Of a DNA stretch of 64,000 nucleotides, positions 9,955 through 18,767 are shown piece by piece. The stretch's first letter is position 1, and each line of letters starts with the position of its first letter. The stretch lies in the NCBI GenBank assembly GCA_004293905.1, contig RDZE01000027.1, positions 49,929 to 113,928 on the forward strand, read 5' to 3'. Position numbers and translations under genes: made by a program. This stretch comes from Cytophagales bacterium (GTDB lineage Bacteria > Bacteroidota > Bacteroidia > Cytophagales > Microscillaceae). The notes under the pieces were generated by a model. It worked only from the letters and a program-made list of their open reading frames with translations, had not been told where the DNA came from and did not search any database.

Positions 9955-11244
9955 ATGTATACGCTTCCTACCTACCGATATTTTGCCATTTATTTATTAC
10001 TCGTTTTTACTCTTACAAGTTGTTATAAAGAGTACATAGAGCCTAATCCCGCTACTCGAACCAACGATAAAATACTCAGCGTGATGAAAGAATGGTATCT
10101 TTGGAATGAACTAATGCCACAAAATGTAGACCCGCGTGCTTTTTCCACACCTGAGGCTTTGATAGAGCATCTGAAATATAAAACTTTGGACAAGTGGAGT
10201 TATATACAAGATGAAGAAAGTTATTTTCAGTACTACAACGCAGGGCAAACCTATGGTCATGGCTTTGTATTGAAATATGATAAAAATAATGCACTTTGGC
10301 TCGCCGTTGTCTATCCGAACTCGGCAGCAGGGAGAGCAGGCTTGACAAGAGGATACCAACTGTTAAAAATCAATGGGCGCGATGTATCTTCAATCAGCAA
10401 TGTGAGTGAAGCACTTGGAGCGGCTGAAGCAAGCGTTGTTAATTTATTGCAATTCCGCGATACCAACGGTGTAATCAAAGAAATCAGCTTAGGAAAAGAT
10501 GTTATACAAATCAATTCGGTGTATCACTATAGTGTACAACAAGCAGGTACTAAAAAAGTAGGTTATTTGGTTTTTAATAACTTTATAGAAACCTCACGTA
10601 CTGAGTTAGATTTGGCATTTGCCTATTTTCGCGACCAAGCCATAGAAGAACTCATTTTAGACCTTCGTTATAATGGTGGCGGGCGTGTAAATATTGCTCA
10701 ATATTTGGCGAGCAACCTTGCACCTACAGGCAGTGCGGGCAAAACTTTTGTGCGCTATAGTCACAACCCAAGCAAAAGATTTGAAGATGTAGAAGGTCTT
10801 TTTTTGAGTCCTCAATACAATTTTAACCTCAAACGTTTAATTTGCATTACTTCCCGGGCTACGGCTTCGGCAAGTGAATTGGTTATTAATAGTTTGAAGC
10901 CTTTTATGCCCGTAACACTTATTGGCGAAAATACTTATGGCAAACCCGTAGGTTCTTATGGTTTTCAGTTTGAGGGCTATGTCTTCAATCCTATTTCGTT
11001 GCGTACTGTTAATGCATTGGGGCAGGGTGATTATTTTGATGGCTTTAAGGTAGATGCTCCGCAAACAGACGGGCTGAATAAGCAATTGGGCGATGCGCAA
11101 GAACCTTGCTTGGCAGAGGCTTTGTTTTATATACAAAATGGTTCTTTTACGGGTATTTTACAAAGAAGAGGGCAAACTGTAGAAAATAGTAAAAATAACA
11201 ATTTGCATCAAGATAGTTTTAGAGAAGAAGTAGGTGTTTTTTAG
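9955..11244 (+). CDS. S41 family C-terminal-processing-type peptidase, lipoprotein
   Basis: 429 aa. Signal peptide with lipobox TLTSC (Cys23). A PDZ-like domain follows (about residues 95-165, with VYPNSAAGRAGLTRGYQLLKINGRDV). The S41 catalytic core contains ELILDLRYNGGG, the Ser segment SRATASASELV and, about 25 residues later, the Lys of GENTYGKPVGS, which gives the expected Ser-Lys dyad. The protein is probably attached to the outer membrane and cleaves peptides or misfolded proteins; the natural substrate is unknown. A TAnnTTTG box (9921-9928) lies upstream and a strong terminator (11254-11290) follows. Confidence 0.9.
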   Translation: MYTLPTYRYFAIYLLLVFTLTSCYKEYIEPNPATRTNDKILSVMKEWYLWNELMPQNVDPRAFSTPEALIEHLKYKTLDKWSYIQDEESYFQYYNAGQTYGHGFVLKYDKNNALWLAVVYPNSAAGRAGLTRGYQLLKINGRDVSSISNVSEALGAAEASVVNLLQFRDTNGVIKEISLGKDVIQINSVYHYSVQQAGTKKVGYLVFNNFIETSRTELDLAFAYFRDQAIEELILDLRYNGGGRVNIAQYLASNLAPTGSAGKTFVRYSHNPSKRFEDVEGLFLSPQYNFNLKRLICITSRATASASELVINSLKPFMPVTLIGENTYGKPVGSYGFQFEGYVFNPISLRTVNALGQGDYFDGFKVDAPQTDGLNKQLGDAQEPCLAEALFYIQNGSFTGILQRRGQTVENSKNNNLHQDSFREEVGVF

Positions 11245-11253
11245 AAAAAAAAG

Positions 11254-11290
11254 AAATGTACCGTACTACTCAAAAGTAGACGGTACATTT
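11254..11290. terminator. Bidirectional terminator after the S41 peptidase gene
   Basis: Long hairpin AAATGTACCGTACTACT (11254-11270) / AGTAGACGGTACATTT (11275-11290) with one bulged base and a 4-nt loop, followed by a T run. It separates two convergent genes. Confidence 0.8.
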
Positions 11291-11292
11291 TT

Positions 11293-11934
11293 TTACTTCA
11301 ATGTATTGCAAAAACAAATCAATGTAGCATCAAAATATTTAAAAAAATCTGCTACATACGCCATTTGCCTCACTCTTTGGGTCAAAGTATCAAAATCTTC
11401 TTTACTCTTGTAAACAGTTATATGAGGGAAACTATCTTTATTTTTAAATCCACCTACAACACTAAAAGTATAAGACTTAATCACTTCAGGCTCTTTGTCT
11501 AAATTTTCTAAAAAAATCTGCCTTGCGTTGATAAAATCTGCCTCCGAAATGCCTGCTTTGGGCTTTAAGAGTGCTATCTCTGTAATATTGCTCTTGTCAG
11601 CAAACTTTTCATACTCAAATAAAGGGTCGTTGGGCTTTATAAAAATACCTGCCAATGGATCCATCATTTTCATAAACTTCATGAGTTTCATCATAAAGCC
11701 TAAACTAAGCATAGCAGCATAGATTTTACCTTTTGAGGAGTATTGTGTCATGCCTACATACACTTTGCTGGGCTGTTCGGGTAAAGTGTTAAAAGGAGCA
11801 AACTCCCTCTCGGGTCCTATGCCTCTAATGCTGACTAATTTTGCAACTGCGTCATTTTTAGCTTTTATGAATGCGTCCTCATTGACTGTGTCTTTAGCCA
11901 TACGAATAGCTAACTCTATTACCTTTTTTTCCAT
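11293..11934 (-). CDS. Uncharacterised two-domain protein, paralogue of next gene (cytosolic copy)
   Basis: 213 aa with no signal peptide. Two half-repeats can be seen. Each starts with an EIA-type strand (KVIELAIRMAKDTV at the N-terminus, ITEIALLKPKAGI about residue 110), continues with a helix of the type F..AR..F, and ends with a GMTQYSS or ITVYKSK strand. This resembles two ferredoxin-like (dimeric alpha-beta-barrel or antibiotic-biosynthesis-monooxygenase-like) domains in tandem. It shares this plan and several segments (REFAPF / REFQSF, VYVGMTQYSS / VFIGMTQYTS) with the gene 23 bases upstream, so the two are an ancient duplication in one operon. No catalytic residues are recognised. Function unknown. 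Confidence 0.7.
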   Translation of the reverse strand: MEKKVIELAIRMAKDTVNEDAFIKAKNDAVAKLVSIRGIGPEREFAPFNTLPEQPSKVYVGMTQYSSKGKIYAAMLSLGFMMKLMKFMKMMDPLAGIFIKPNDPLFEYEKFADKSNITEIALLKPKAGISEADFINARQIFLENLDKEPEVIKSYTFSVVGGFKNKDSFPHITVYKSKEDFDTLTQRVRQMAYVADFFKYFDATLICFCNTLK

Positions 11935-11957
11935 AAAATTAAAATATGATTTTTTAT

Positions 11958-12680
11958 CTATTGATTGTTAGTACTGAAAGCGTATTGTAAGGCTACAGGC
12001 ATAAAGGTTGAAAAGTATTTACCCGCTTCTGGCAAAGTTTGTACTTTTCCTGCAATCGCCTGAAATTTCTCTTGACTTTCATACACAGACATACCTACGG
12101 TCAGTCCTTCTGTACCTTGTCCGCCCACTACTTTAAATTCCCAACTACCTACTACTCCTTCTTGGGCATTGAGCCAATTAACAAAAGCCTTACGACTTTC
12201 ATCAAATTCTTTTTCTTGCCCTGCGTTTACTTTTCGGATAGCAATTTCTAAAACCTGCCCCTCTTTTAATGCAAGTTTACTGAGGTCAAATTTTTTACCC
12301 TCTAAAAGTTGTACAAAAACATAGGCTTTCAAATCCATTGTTTTGGCAAACTCCATAAAATCAGCACCGATTTGTTGCTGAATTTCGGGCAAAATATCCA
12401 TAGAAGTATATTGTGTCATGCCAATAAAAACCTCTCTTTCATCAGGTTTTGGTAGGGCATAAAACGATTGAAATTCGCGGTCGTTACTTACTCCTTTTTG
12501 TGCTTTTAGTTTGGTGATAAAATTTTTTCTGGCAGATACAAATTCGTTTTTCATGCCGTCTTTTACCATGCGAACCGCAATTTCATAAATAGGACTTTTT
12601 TGGGCTTTGAGTTCATTGGGCATATTGATTAAGATTAATAGTGTTAAGGTGATGATAGAAATAAAATGAAACTTTTTCAT
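11958..12680 (-). CDS. Uncharacterised two-domain protein, exported paralogue
   Basis: 240 aa. Same double-domain plan as the neighbour at 11293-11934 (IYEIAVRMVKDGMKNEF ... MTQYTS and VLEIAIRKVNAGQEKEF ... MSVYES) but with an N-terminal signal peptide (MKKFHFISIITLTLLILINM ... LKAQ), so one copy is exported and one is cytosolic. The domains resemble the dimeric alpha-beta-barrel fold. The reading that it binds a small hydrophobic or oxidisable molecule is inference from the fold only. An AraC-type regulator lies upstream on the same strand and is the obvious candidate regulator. Confidence 0.7.
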   Translation of the reverse strand: MKKFHFISIITLTLLILINMPNELKAQKSPIYEIAVRMVKDGMKNEFVSARKNFITKLKAQKGVSNDREFQSFYALPKPDEREVFIGMTQYTSMDILPEIQQQIGADFMEFAKTMDLKAYVFVQLLEGKKFDLSKLALKEGQVLEIAIRKVNAGQEKEFDESRKAFVNWLNAQEGVVGSWEFKVVGGQGTEGLTVGMSVYESQEKFQAIAGKVQTLPEAGKYFSTFMPVALQYAFSTNNQ

Positions 12681-12826
12681 GTTAGTATATTTTTGTATTG
12701 GTATAATAAATAAATTGAAAATGGGGGTTGAAGGATTTTCGTTGATATAGGTTAAATGTATTAGGCGGTGCTCTTAAAGCAGCTAATTTAATTTTGTTAT
12801 AACTGAAGTAGTAGCTCATTTTTACA

Positions 12827-12862
12827 AACTTTTTCATTAGAATTTGATGTTGTAAAAATGGG
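12827..12862. other. Inverted repeat in the spacer downstream of the AraC gene
   Basis: Within the 225-bp spacer 12681-12905 there is a stem of about 10 bp, ATTTTTACAA / TTGTAAAAAT. Further pairable TTTCATTAG / CTAATGAAA segments lie nearby. It could be a terminator for the AraC gene on the minus strand or an operator ahead of the paralogue pair. Arm positions are approximate. Confidence 0.35.
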
Positions 12863-12905
12863 GCAAAAAGCTCAGGCGAGCATTATCCTAATGAAATTAG
12901 AATTG

Positions 12906-13754
12906 TCAATTTGATAACTCTCTAAATTTTTTAGGTGTATAGGAGGTCATCTGCTTAAAAAAACGATTAAAATTAGGAGGGTCTGAAAAATGGAGCTCGT
13001 AGGCAATTTCAGCAATCGTTTTTGAGGAATACAATAGTTCTTTTTTGGCTTCAAGAGCAAGCCTTTCTCTGATTACTTGTATGCAGGTTTTTGAATAAAA
13101 ATTGATACACAACTTGTTTAAATACACCCTACTGATATTCAAGGAGTCTGCATAATACTGTACATCACTGTGTTGTTTGATTTTTTTCTCTAATTCGTAC
13201 CTAAACCTCAATAAAATTTCATTAGTGAGTAAATGTGCATTAAATTTCGGATAAAAGTAAGTATACAAACGATTCGTTTTGATAAGCAATTGGTAAAGAT
13301 AAGCCCTGATAAGATGTTCGCTATCGTTTCTGAAATTTTTTATCTCAAAATGAATTTGCTCAAATAAGTAGTAGATATTTTCTTTTTGTGAGTCTTCTAC
13401 AATTAAATGAAGAGGTTGGTCGGTATTGTGAAAAAAGGAGAACTTAAAAATAAAATTAGCTTCATTAAAAAATTTATCTAAAAACTCTCCTTCAAAAAAT
13501 ATAAAAATGCCTTCTTCAAAAATAGACCTAACAACATCGACATTTTGTGAAGCGGGAATAAATAAAATAATATTGTCTTTAAGTGTTATTTCTTGATGAT
13601 TGATTTTTATACTACCTTGACTTTTTTTTAGATAAACAACGGTATAAAAATTAGGCAATACATTCCCCTCTTCCAATGCAAACTCGGTAGTATAGATGGT
13701 GTCAATTAGGATTTCTTTTCCGTATTTATTCTTATTGAAAATGAGTTCTTGCAT
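12906..13754 (-). CDS. AraC-family transcriptional regulator
   Basis: 282 aa from the ATG at 13754 (MQELIFNKNKYG). A longer reading would begin with TTG inside the terminator hairpin of the upstream gene, so the ATG is preferred. The N-terminal two thirds are a cupin-like ligand-binding region (NHQEITLKDNIILFIPASQN). The C-terminal 90 residues hold the double helix-turn-helix: VQYYADSLNISRVYLNKL, then TIAEIAYELHFSDPPNFNRF, F..MT.YTPKKFR, all standard for AraC/XylS. It probably controls the paralogous pair immediately downstream on the same strand, or the hydrolase upstream. Inducer unknown. Confidence 0.88.
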   Translation of the reverse strand: MQELIFNKNKYGKEILIDTIYTTEFALEEGNVLPNFYTVVYLKKSQGSIKINHQEITLKDNIILFIPASQNVDVVRSIFEEGIFIFFEGEFLDKFFNEANFIFKFSFFHNTDQPLHLIVEDSQKENIYYLFEQIHFEIKNFRNDSEHLIRAYLYQLLIKTNRLYTYFYPKFNAHLLTNEILLRFRYELEKKIKQHSDVQYYADSLNISRVYLNKLCINFYSKTCIQVIRERLALEAKKELLYSSKTIAEIAYELHFSDPPNFNRFFKQMTSYTPKKFRELSN

Positions 13755-13786
13755 TATGTTTGCGAAGAGGAGTAAAATTTTATTCA

Positions 13787-13821
13787 AAAACGTTCCACTC
13801 GTTTAAAAAGCGGAACGTTTT
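13787..13821 (-). terminator. Terminator of the dienelactone-hydrolase-like gene
   Basis: Stem AAAACGTTCC (13787-13796) / GGAACGTTTT (13812-13821), read on the minus strand, ending in a T run. It sits between the stop of the hydrolase gene and the ATG of the AraC gene. This helps decide the AraC start. Confidence 0.75.
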
Positions 13822-13834
13822 ATCTTGTTTAGTA

Positions 13835-14716
13835 TTATTTTAGCTTTTGTTTGATGAAGTTGATACTCATTTCGAAGGCTTCATCTGCAAATGCTTTGTT
13901 ATAGTTGGGGTTACTTGGGTTGGCAAATGCATGCTCAGCATCATAAATCTTAGTAGAGAATTTTTTGCCCAAAGTGGTAAGGTTGGTTTCAAATTCTTTT
14001 ACTACTTCAGTATTAATCCATTTTTCTTTTCCTGCAAAAATACCCAATACTTCTGCTTGAAGGTTTTTTAGTTTTTCAGTATCTTTTTCGGGCATTCCAT
14101 AATAAATAACGCAAGCCAATGATTGGGCTTGTGCCAAAATAGAGGCTTGTAACGACATTCCACCGCCAAAACACCAACCCACAGTAGCTATTTTAGCTTT
14201 TTCGCCTACATAGGTAATAGCCCCTTGCACTATAGCTTTCAGGCGTTCGGGTTTTGCACCTTGCATATACTTGGCAGCATCTTCGCGCGTAGTAGCCACT
14301 TGCCCATCATACAAATCGATGGCAATGATATTGACATTGCCCAAAGCAGCATAGTATTTTTCCGATTCTTTCATAATGTGCTCATTCAAGCCCCACCATT
14401 CGTGGAATACGAAAAGATATTTATTACTTTTTTTGGCACTTTTGATAAAAAAAGCATTGGCTTTCTGACCATCAGGGCAGTCGAAAGTGATTTTTTCGCC
14501 CCCAAATTGGCTCTTAAACTCAAAAGCAATAGGCTCATCGTGTGCGGCAATGAAACTTAAGTCGTGTGTGAAGGGCATTAAACCTGCAAAATCGTGTTTT
14601 TTGGTGCAACAAGCCCCCATTGTTTCTTCAGCAATTTGTTTTTCTTTTTCTTCAGGAGTGATTTGACAGCCTGCCAACATTCCCCAGCATAAGAGTAGTG
14701 TAAGTAATTTTTTCAT
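13835..14716 (-). CDS. Dienelactone hydrolase family lipoprotein
   Basis: About 293 aa. The start at 14716 (MKKLLTLLLCWGMLAGC) gives a clean lipoprotein signal; in-frame ATGs at 14728 and 14743 are alternatives. The alpha/beta-hydrolase body shows FVFHEWWGLNEHI, the nucleophile elbow GWCFGGG with Cys as in dienelactone hydrolases, GIFAGKEKW (Asp/Glu region) and DAEHAFANPSN with the catalytic His. Dienelactone hydrolase itself is cytosolic; lipoprotein forms with an N-terminal extension occur in Bacteroidota and their substrate is unknown. The extension here contains an ACC motif (GACCTKKHDF), perhaps metal-binding. Confidence 0.85.
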   Translation of the reverse strand: MKKLLTLLLCWGMLAGCQITPEEKEKQIAEETMGACCTKKHDFAGLMPFTHDLSFIAAHDEPIAFEFKSQFGGEKITFDCPDGQKANAFFIKSAKKSNKYLFVFHEWWGLNEHIMKESEKYYAALGNVNIIAIDLYDGQVATTREDAAKYMQGAKPERLKAIVQGAITYVGEKAKIATVGWCFGGGMSLQASILAQAQSLACVIYYGMPEKDTEKLKNLQAEVLGIFAGKEKWINTEVVKEFETNLTTLGKKFSTKIYDAEHAFANPSNPNYNKAFADEAFEMSINFIKQKLK

Positions 14717-14793
14717 TTCTTTTTTCATTTTTAAAATAAGCATTTCAGAAAAAGAAAACCTAAAACCGCTATAGATAGTTTTTGAAAAAGCTA

Positions 14794-14801
14794 TATATTT
14801 G
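14794..14801 (+). promoter_or_regulatory. -7 box ahead of trpC
   Basis: TATATTTG fits the Bacteroidota TAnnTTTG box and ends 4 bases before the ATG at 14806, implying a very short or leaderless transcript. No well-spaced -33 TTTG was found. Confidence 0.4.
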
Positions 14802-14805
14802 CTTT

Positions 14806-15630
14806 ATGAATGATATTTTGACAACTATAGTGGCGCACAAAATGGAAGAAGTAGCGGCACGCAAAAAAATAAATCCTCAGCATTATTGGGAAGCGCAACC
14901 TTACTTTGAGAAACAGACTATTTCGCTTAAAGCTACCCTGCAACATCAAGCAGGCATTATCGCTGAATACAAAAGGAAATCGCCTTCAAAGGGAGTTATC
15001 AATGCAGAACATACCGTAGAAGGCACCACAAAAGGCTACGAAAAGGCGGGAGCGGTGGCTGTTTCTGTGCTTACTGACGAGGTTTTTTTCGGAGGCTCTT
15101 CAGAAGATTTTCTAAAAGCGCGTCAAATATTGACCCTTCCGATGCTTCGCAAAGATTTTATCATAGACCCCTATCAAGTGTATGAAACCAAAGGCTTGGG
15201 GGCTGATATTATGCTGTTAATAGCGGCTTGCCTCACTCCCGAAACTTGTAATGAATTGGCTGAAATTGCTAAAAAAATAGGCTTAGAAGTGCTTCTTGAG
15301 GTGCATAATAGTGAGGAATTACACTCGCATCTGAACCCTTTGGTCGATTTTGTAGGGGTAAATAATCGCAATCTAAAAACTTTTGCGGTGGATTTGAATA
15401 CTTCCGTAACACTTGCAACAGAAATCCCTGCTACCTATATCAAAATTTCAGAAAGTGGCTTGCAAACAGCCCAAGACTTACGATTGTTGCAAAATTTGGG
15501 CTATAAAGGTTTTCTCATAGGCGAAAGTTTTATGAAAACTTCTGCGCCTGCCAAAGCCTTACAAGAATTATGGCAAGAAACAATTATGAAAACTAAAACA
15601 AACCCTCATCACAAACATGCTAAATTTTGA
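14806..15630 (+). CDS. trpC: Indole-3-glycerol-phosphate synthase
   Basis: 274 aa from the ATG at 14806 (MNDILTTIVAHKMEEV); the frame extends upstream only through a TTG. TrpC closes 1-(2-carboxyphenylamino)-1-deoxyribulose 5-phosphate to indole-3-glycerol phosphate in tryptophan synthesis. Signature blocks are IIAEYKRKSPSKGVI (catalytic Glu and Lys), VLTDEVFFGGS, MLRKDFIIDPYQVYE, VGVNNRNLKTF and SESGL. No other trp gene is in the window. The end overlaps the next gene (iron alcohol dehydrogenase) by 14 bases, so the two are probably translated together. Confidence 0.95.
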   Translation: MNDILTTIVAHKMEEVAARKKINPQHYWEAQPYFEKQTISLKATLQHQAGIIAEYKRKSPSKGVINAEHTVEGTTKGYEKAGAVAVSVLTDEVFFGGSSEDFLKARQILTLPMLRKDFIIDPYQVYETKGLGADIMLLIAACLTPETCNELAEIAKKIGLEVLLEVHNSEELHSHLNPLVDFVGVNNRNLKTFAVDLNTSVTLATEIPATYIKISESGLQTAQDLRLLQNLGYKGFLIGESFMKTSAPAKALQELWQETIMKTKTNPHHKHAKF

Positions 15631-16780
15631 ATTTCATAACCCCACCAAAATATTCTTTGGCAAAGGACAAATCAGTAAACTCAGCGAAGTAACCCCTAAA
15701 AACGCTAAAATAATGTTAGCTTATGGCGGTGGAAGCATCAAACAAAATGGTGTTTATGACCAAGTATACCAAGCCCTACAAGGGTACGACATCATCGAGT
15801 TTGCAGGCATAGAGCCCAACCCCACTTACGAAACCCTAATGCAAGCCGTTGAGTTGGCACGCCGCGAGAACATCACCTTTATCCTTGCCGTAGGCGGAGG
15901 CTCAGTAATTGATGGCGTTAAATTTATCTCCGTAGCCATTCCGTTTGCTGGCGAACCTTGGGACATTCTCGAAAAAGGACTGGGCAAAAGTCTTACACAA
16001 GCCATTCCGTTTGGAAGCGTATTGACCATTCCCGCTACAGGTTCTGAAATGAACTCAGGCTCAGTAGTAAGTCGCAAAGCAACTAAACAAAAATTAGCCT
16101 TTGGTAGCCCTCTTTGCTTTCCTATGTTTTCTGTCTTAGACCCCGAAGTAATGCGTACTCTGCCCGCTCGCCAAATAGCCAATGGCATTGTTGATGCCTA
16201 CACACACGTAATGGAACAATACCTAACCTACCCCGTAGGAGCTGCCCTCCAAGACCGTATCGCCGAAGGAATTTTACTTACCCTCATTGAACAAGGACCC
16301 AAAGTGTACCAAAACCCCAATGACTACGAAGCGGCTGCCAATTTAATGTGGTCTGCTACGATGGCACTCAACGGATTATTACGTTTGGGCGTACCTACTG
16401 ATTGGGCTACACACATGATAGGGCACGAACTGACAGCACTTTTTGGCATAGACCACGCCCGCACCTTAGCCATCGTTTCGCCAAGCCTTTACAGAGTAAT
16501 GAAGGAAAATAAGAAAGAAAAACTATTGCAATACGGCGAAAGAGTTTGGGGCATCAAAGAAGGAACAGAAGAAGAAAGAATAGAAAAAGCCATCGCTCAA
16601 ACCGTAGCATTTTATCATAGTTTAGATATTGATACACGCCTATCTGCTTATACCTCTGACTACCAGCGTACTGCCAACGAAATCGTAGACCGATTCATCT
16701 CCAGAGGTTGGAAACAATTGGGTGAAAAAAGAGACGTAACACCCGACAAGGTAAAAGAAATTGTAGAAATGAGTTATTAA
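15617..16780 (+). CDS. Iron-containing alcohol dehydrogenase (YqhD/butanol dehydrogenase type)
   Basis: 387 aa, the normal length. It opens with the YqhD-like FEFHNPTKIFFGKGQI and has the NAD(P)-binding GGGSVIDGVKF and the metal-site region NGIVDAYTHVMEQY (Asp and His ligands). Two further His lie in HMIGHELTALFGIDHARTLA. Such enzymes reduce short-chain and lipid-derived aldehydes with NADPH. The gene overlaps trpC and is followed 18 bases later by an SDR, so the run encodes two unrelated carbonyl reductases. The exact substrate is not deducible. Confidence 0.93.
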   Translation: MLNFEFHNPTKIFFGKGQISKLSEVTPKNAKIMLAYGGGSIKQNGVYDQVYQALQGYDIIEFAGIEPNPTYETLMQAVELARRENITFILAVGGGSVIDGVKFISVAIPFAGEPWDILEKGLGKSLTQAIPFGSVLTIPATGSEMNSGSVVSRKATKQKLAFGSPLCFPMFSVLDPEVMRTLPARQIANGIVDAYTHVMEQYLTYPVGAALQDRIAEGILLTLIEQGPKVYQNPNDYEAAANLMWSATMALNGLLRLGVPTDWATHMIGHELTALFGIDHARTLAIVSPSLYRVMKENKKEKLLQYGERVWGIKEGTEEERIEKAIAQTVAFYHSLDIDTRLSAYTSDYQRTANEIVDRFISRGWKQLGEKRDVTPDKVKEIVEMSY

Positions 16781-16798
16781 AACCATAATAATAAAAAT

Positions 16799-17611
16799 AT
16801 GTCAAAAACAATCTTCATTACAGGTGCTTCTACAGGATTAGGACGCGCCACAGCCCTACTTTTTGCCCAAAAAGGCTGGAAAGTAATCGCTACTATGCGA
16901 CAACCCGAAAATGAAACAGAACTGAGCCAAAATTCACAAATAACACTATTACCCTTAGACGTAACCAATCCCGCACAAATCCAAGAAGCCTACGAAAAAG
17001 CCACCGCACAAGGCGATGTAGACGTGGTTTTCAACAATGCAGGTTATGGTTTGGCAGGACCCTTAGAAGGCATTAGTGATGAGCAAATACAACGCCAACT
17101 GAATACCAACCTATTAGGAGTAATGCGTGTTACAAAAACCTTTGTCCCCTATTTTCGACAACGCGGCACAGGACTCTTCATCACTACCACCTCCATTGGC
17201 GGCTTCATCGCCTTGCCACTTAACTCTATATACCATGCCACCAAATGGGCATTGGAAGGCTGGAGCGAAAGCATGGCTTTTGAACTCAATAAATTTGGTA
17301 TCGGCATCAAAACCGTATCACCCGGAGGCATACGCACCGATTTTGCCAGTCGTTCATTAGACAGAGGCATGCACGAAGCCTATCAACCTTTTGTTGAAAA
17401 AGTAATGAGCGTATTCGCAAACCCTGAAAGGCAGAAAAATTGGTCATCAGCCGAGCAAATTGCTGAAGTAGTCTACGAAGCTGCAACTGATGGCAAAGAT
17501 ACTTTGCGCTATGTAGCAGGCAACGATGCAAAAGCCTACTATGCACAAAGACAACAAGTAGGAGATGAAAATTTTAGAAAAGCCATAGAGCAAATGTTTT
17601 TTGGAAACTAA
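16799..17611 (+). CDS. Short-chain dehydrogenase/reductase (SDR)
   Basis: 270 aa classical SDR. Cofactor motif TGASTGLGRA near the N-terminus, NNAGYG structural motif, active-site Ser in TTTSIGG, and YHATKWALEG with the Tyr-x-x-x-Lys pair. PGGIRTDF follows, as in NADP-linked reductases. It starts 18 bases after the iron alcohol dehydrogenase and ends 6 bases before coaE, in one run from trpC. Substrate unknown. Confidence 0.9.
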   Translation: MSKTIFITGASTGLGRATALLFAQKGWKVIATMRQPENETELSQNSQITLLPLDVTNPAQIQEAYEKATAQGDVDVVFNNAGYGLAGPLEGISDEQIQRQLNTNLLGVMRVTKTFVPYFRQRGTGLFITTTSIGGFIALPLNSIYHATKWALEGWSESMAFELNKFGIGIKTVSPGGIRTDFASRSLDRGMHEAYQPFVEKVMSVFANPERQKNWSSAEQIAEVVYEAATDGKDTLRYVAGNDAKAYYAQRQQVGDENFRKAIEQMFFGN

Positions 17612-17617
17612 AAAGAT

Positions 17618-18244
17618 ATGCGAAAAGAAGCCCTTAAAATAGGCATCACTGGCGGAATAGGAGCAGGCAAAACAACTATATGTAAGGTATTTGCCTGCTT
17701 AGGTATTCCCATCTATGAAGCCGATAAAGAAGCCCGTTGGCTCATGGAAAATGATGTAACACTCATCAACCAAATCAAACAACTATTCGGAACAGAAAGC
17801 TACCAAGACGGAAAAATAGCCCGTGAATGGATAGCCAAGCGCGTATTCGAGAATCGAGAACTACTCCAACAACTCAATTCGCTCGTACACCCCGCCGTAG
17901 GCAAACACTATCTACAATGGCATCAAAAACAACACCTAACGCCCAACCGAACACCGCTCCTCTACACCCTTGACGAAGCCGCACTGATGTATGAATCGGG
18001 TAATTATCAACTTTTAGATGCCGTGATACTCGTTACAGCCCCCGAACAGGTGCGAATACAACGCGTACTACAACGCGACAACCACCGCACAGAAGCTGAC
18101 ATCAAAGCCATCATGCAAAATCAACAACCCGAAGAAGAGAAAAAACAAAAAGCACAATTCATCATAGAAAATAATAACCAACAATTAGTACTACCACAAA
18201 TACTACAAGTACACCAACAAATATTAGAATTGTACAAAAAATAA
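17618..18244 (+). CDS. coaE: Dephospho-CoA kinase
   Basis: 208 aa. Last step of coenzyme A synthesis, phosphorylating the 3'-hydroxyl of dephospho-CoA. P-loop GITGGIGAGKTTICKVF, then YEADKEARWLM (substrate Asp region), LVHPAVGKHY, the lid region and RVLQRDNHRTEADI. Start is 6 bases after the SDR gene. Last gene of the trpC run; the following promoter at 18305-18334 starts a new unit. Confidence 0.94.
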   Translation: MRKEALKIGITGGIGAGKTTICKVFACLGIPIYEADKEARWLMENDVTLINQIKQLFGTESYQDGKIAREWIAKRVFENRELLQQLNSLVHPAVGKHYLQWHQKQHLTPNRTPLLYTLDEAALMYESGNYQLLDAVILVTAPEQVRIQRVLQRDNHRTEADIKAIMQNQQPEEEKKQKAQFIIENNNQQLVLPQILQVHQQILELYKK

Positions 18245-18304
18245 GAAATAATAAGATAATTTCAATAAATCGCAATAATAAACAAAAGAAACTATAAAAA
18301 AGGG

Positions 18305-18334
18305 TTTGATTCTCAAAAAAAAAGCATACCTTTG
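18305..18334 (+). promoter_or_regulatory. Bacteroidota-type promoter ahead of the DUF721 gene
   Basis: TTTG (18305-18308), 18-nt spacer, TACCTTTG (18327-18334). This matches the -33 TTTG / -7 TAnnTTTG pattern at close to the standard spacing. The ATG of the next gene is 36 bases downstream. Confidence 0.6.
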
Positions 18335-18369
18335 CAAACGCTTCTCAAAAATACCGTAGAAAACTATTC

Positions 18370-18702
18370 ATGTCATCTTATTATTATTCTCCTAACCATC
18401 AGCCCAACAACTCACGCAATGGCAATGCTACCTCTATCAAAGAGGCAATATACGCCTTGTTAGATTCTTATAGACTTCGACACAAATTCAATGAAACCAT
18501 CATACTCAATGCCTGGGATGATATACTGGGGAAAGAAGCTGCACAAAAAACAAAAAAGCTCTATATACAACAACAAGTGTTGTATGCCGAAGTAGCCTCT
18601 GCCGCCCTACGACACGACCTACTTATGATGAAATCGCGCCTCATAGAACTCCTCAACGAACAAGCCGATGCTGAAGTAATCACCGATATCGTGCTACTCT
18701 AA
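18370..18702 (+). CDS. DUF721 (DciA-like) protein
   Basis: 110 aa. The middle matches the DUF721 pattern: a basic stretch followed by WDDILGKEAAQKTKKLYIQQQVLYAEVASAALRHDL-type residues (seen in pieces: NAWDDILGKEAA, LYAEVASAALRHDL). DUF721 proteins are related to DciA, the ancestral loader or operator of the DnaB replicative helicase. Bacteroidota members are short like this one. It has its own promoter and stands before a DEAD-box helicase gene. A replication role is inferred from the family. Confidence 0.75.
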   Translation: MSSYYYSPNHQPNNSRNGNATSIKEAIYALLDSYRLRHKFNETIILNAWDDILGKEAAQKTKKLYIQQQVLYAEVASAALRHDLLMMKSRLIELLNEQADAEVITDIVLL

Positions 18703-18767
18703 ATGTTCAAATCTTACAGATTTCCCCCTTTATCATTACTTTCTTTATTTTTTTACAAAAAAACAAT

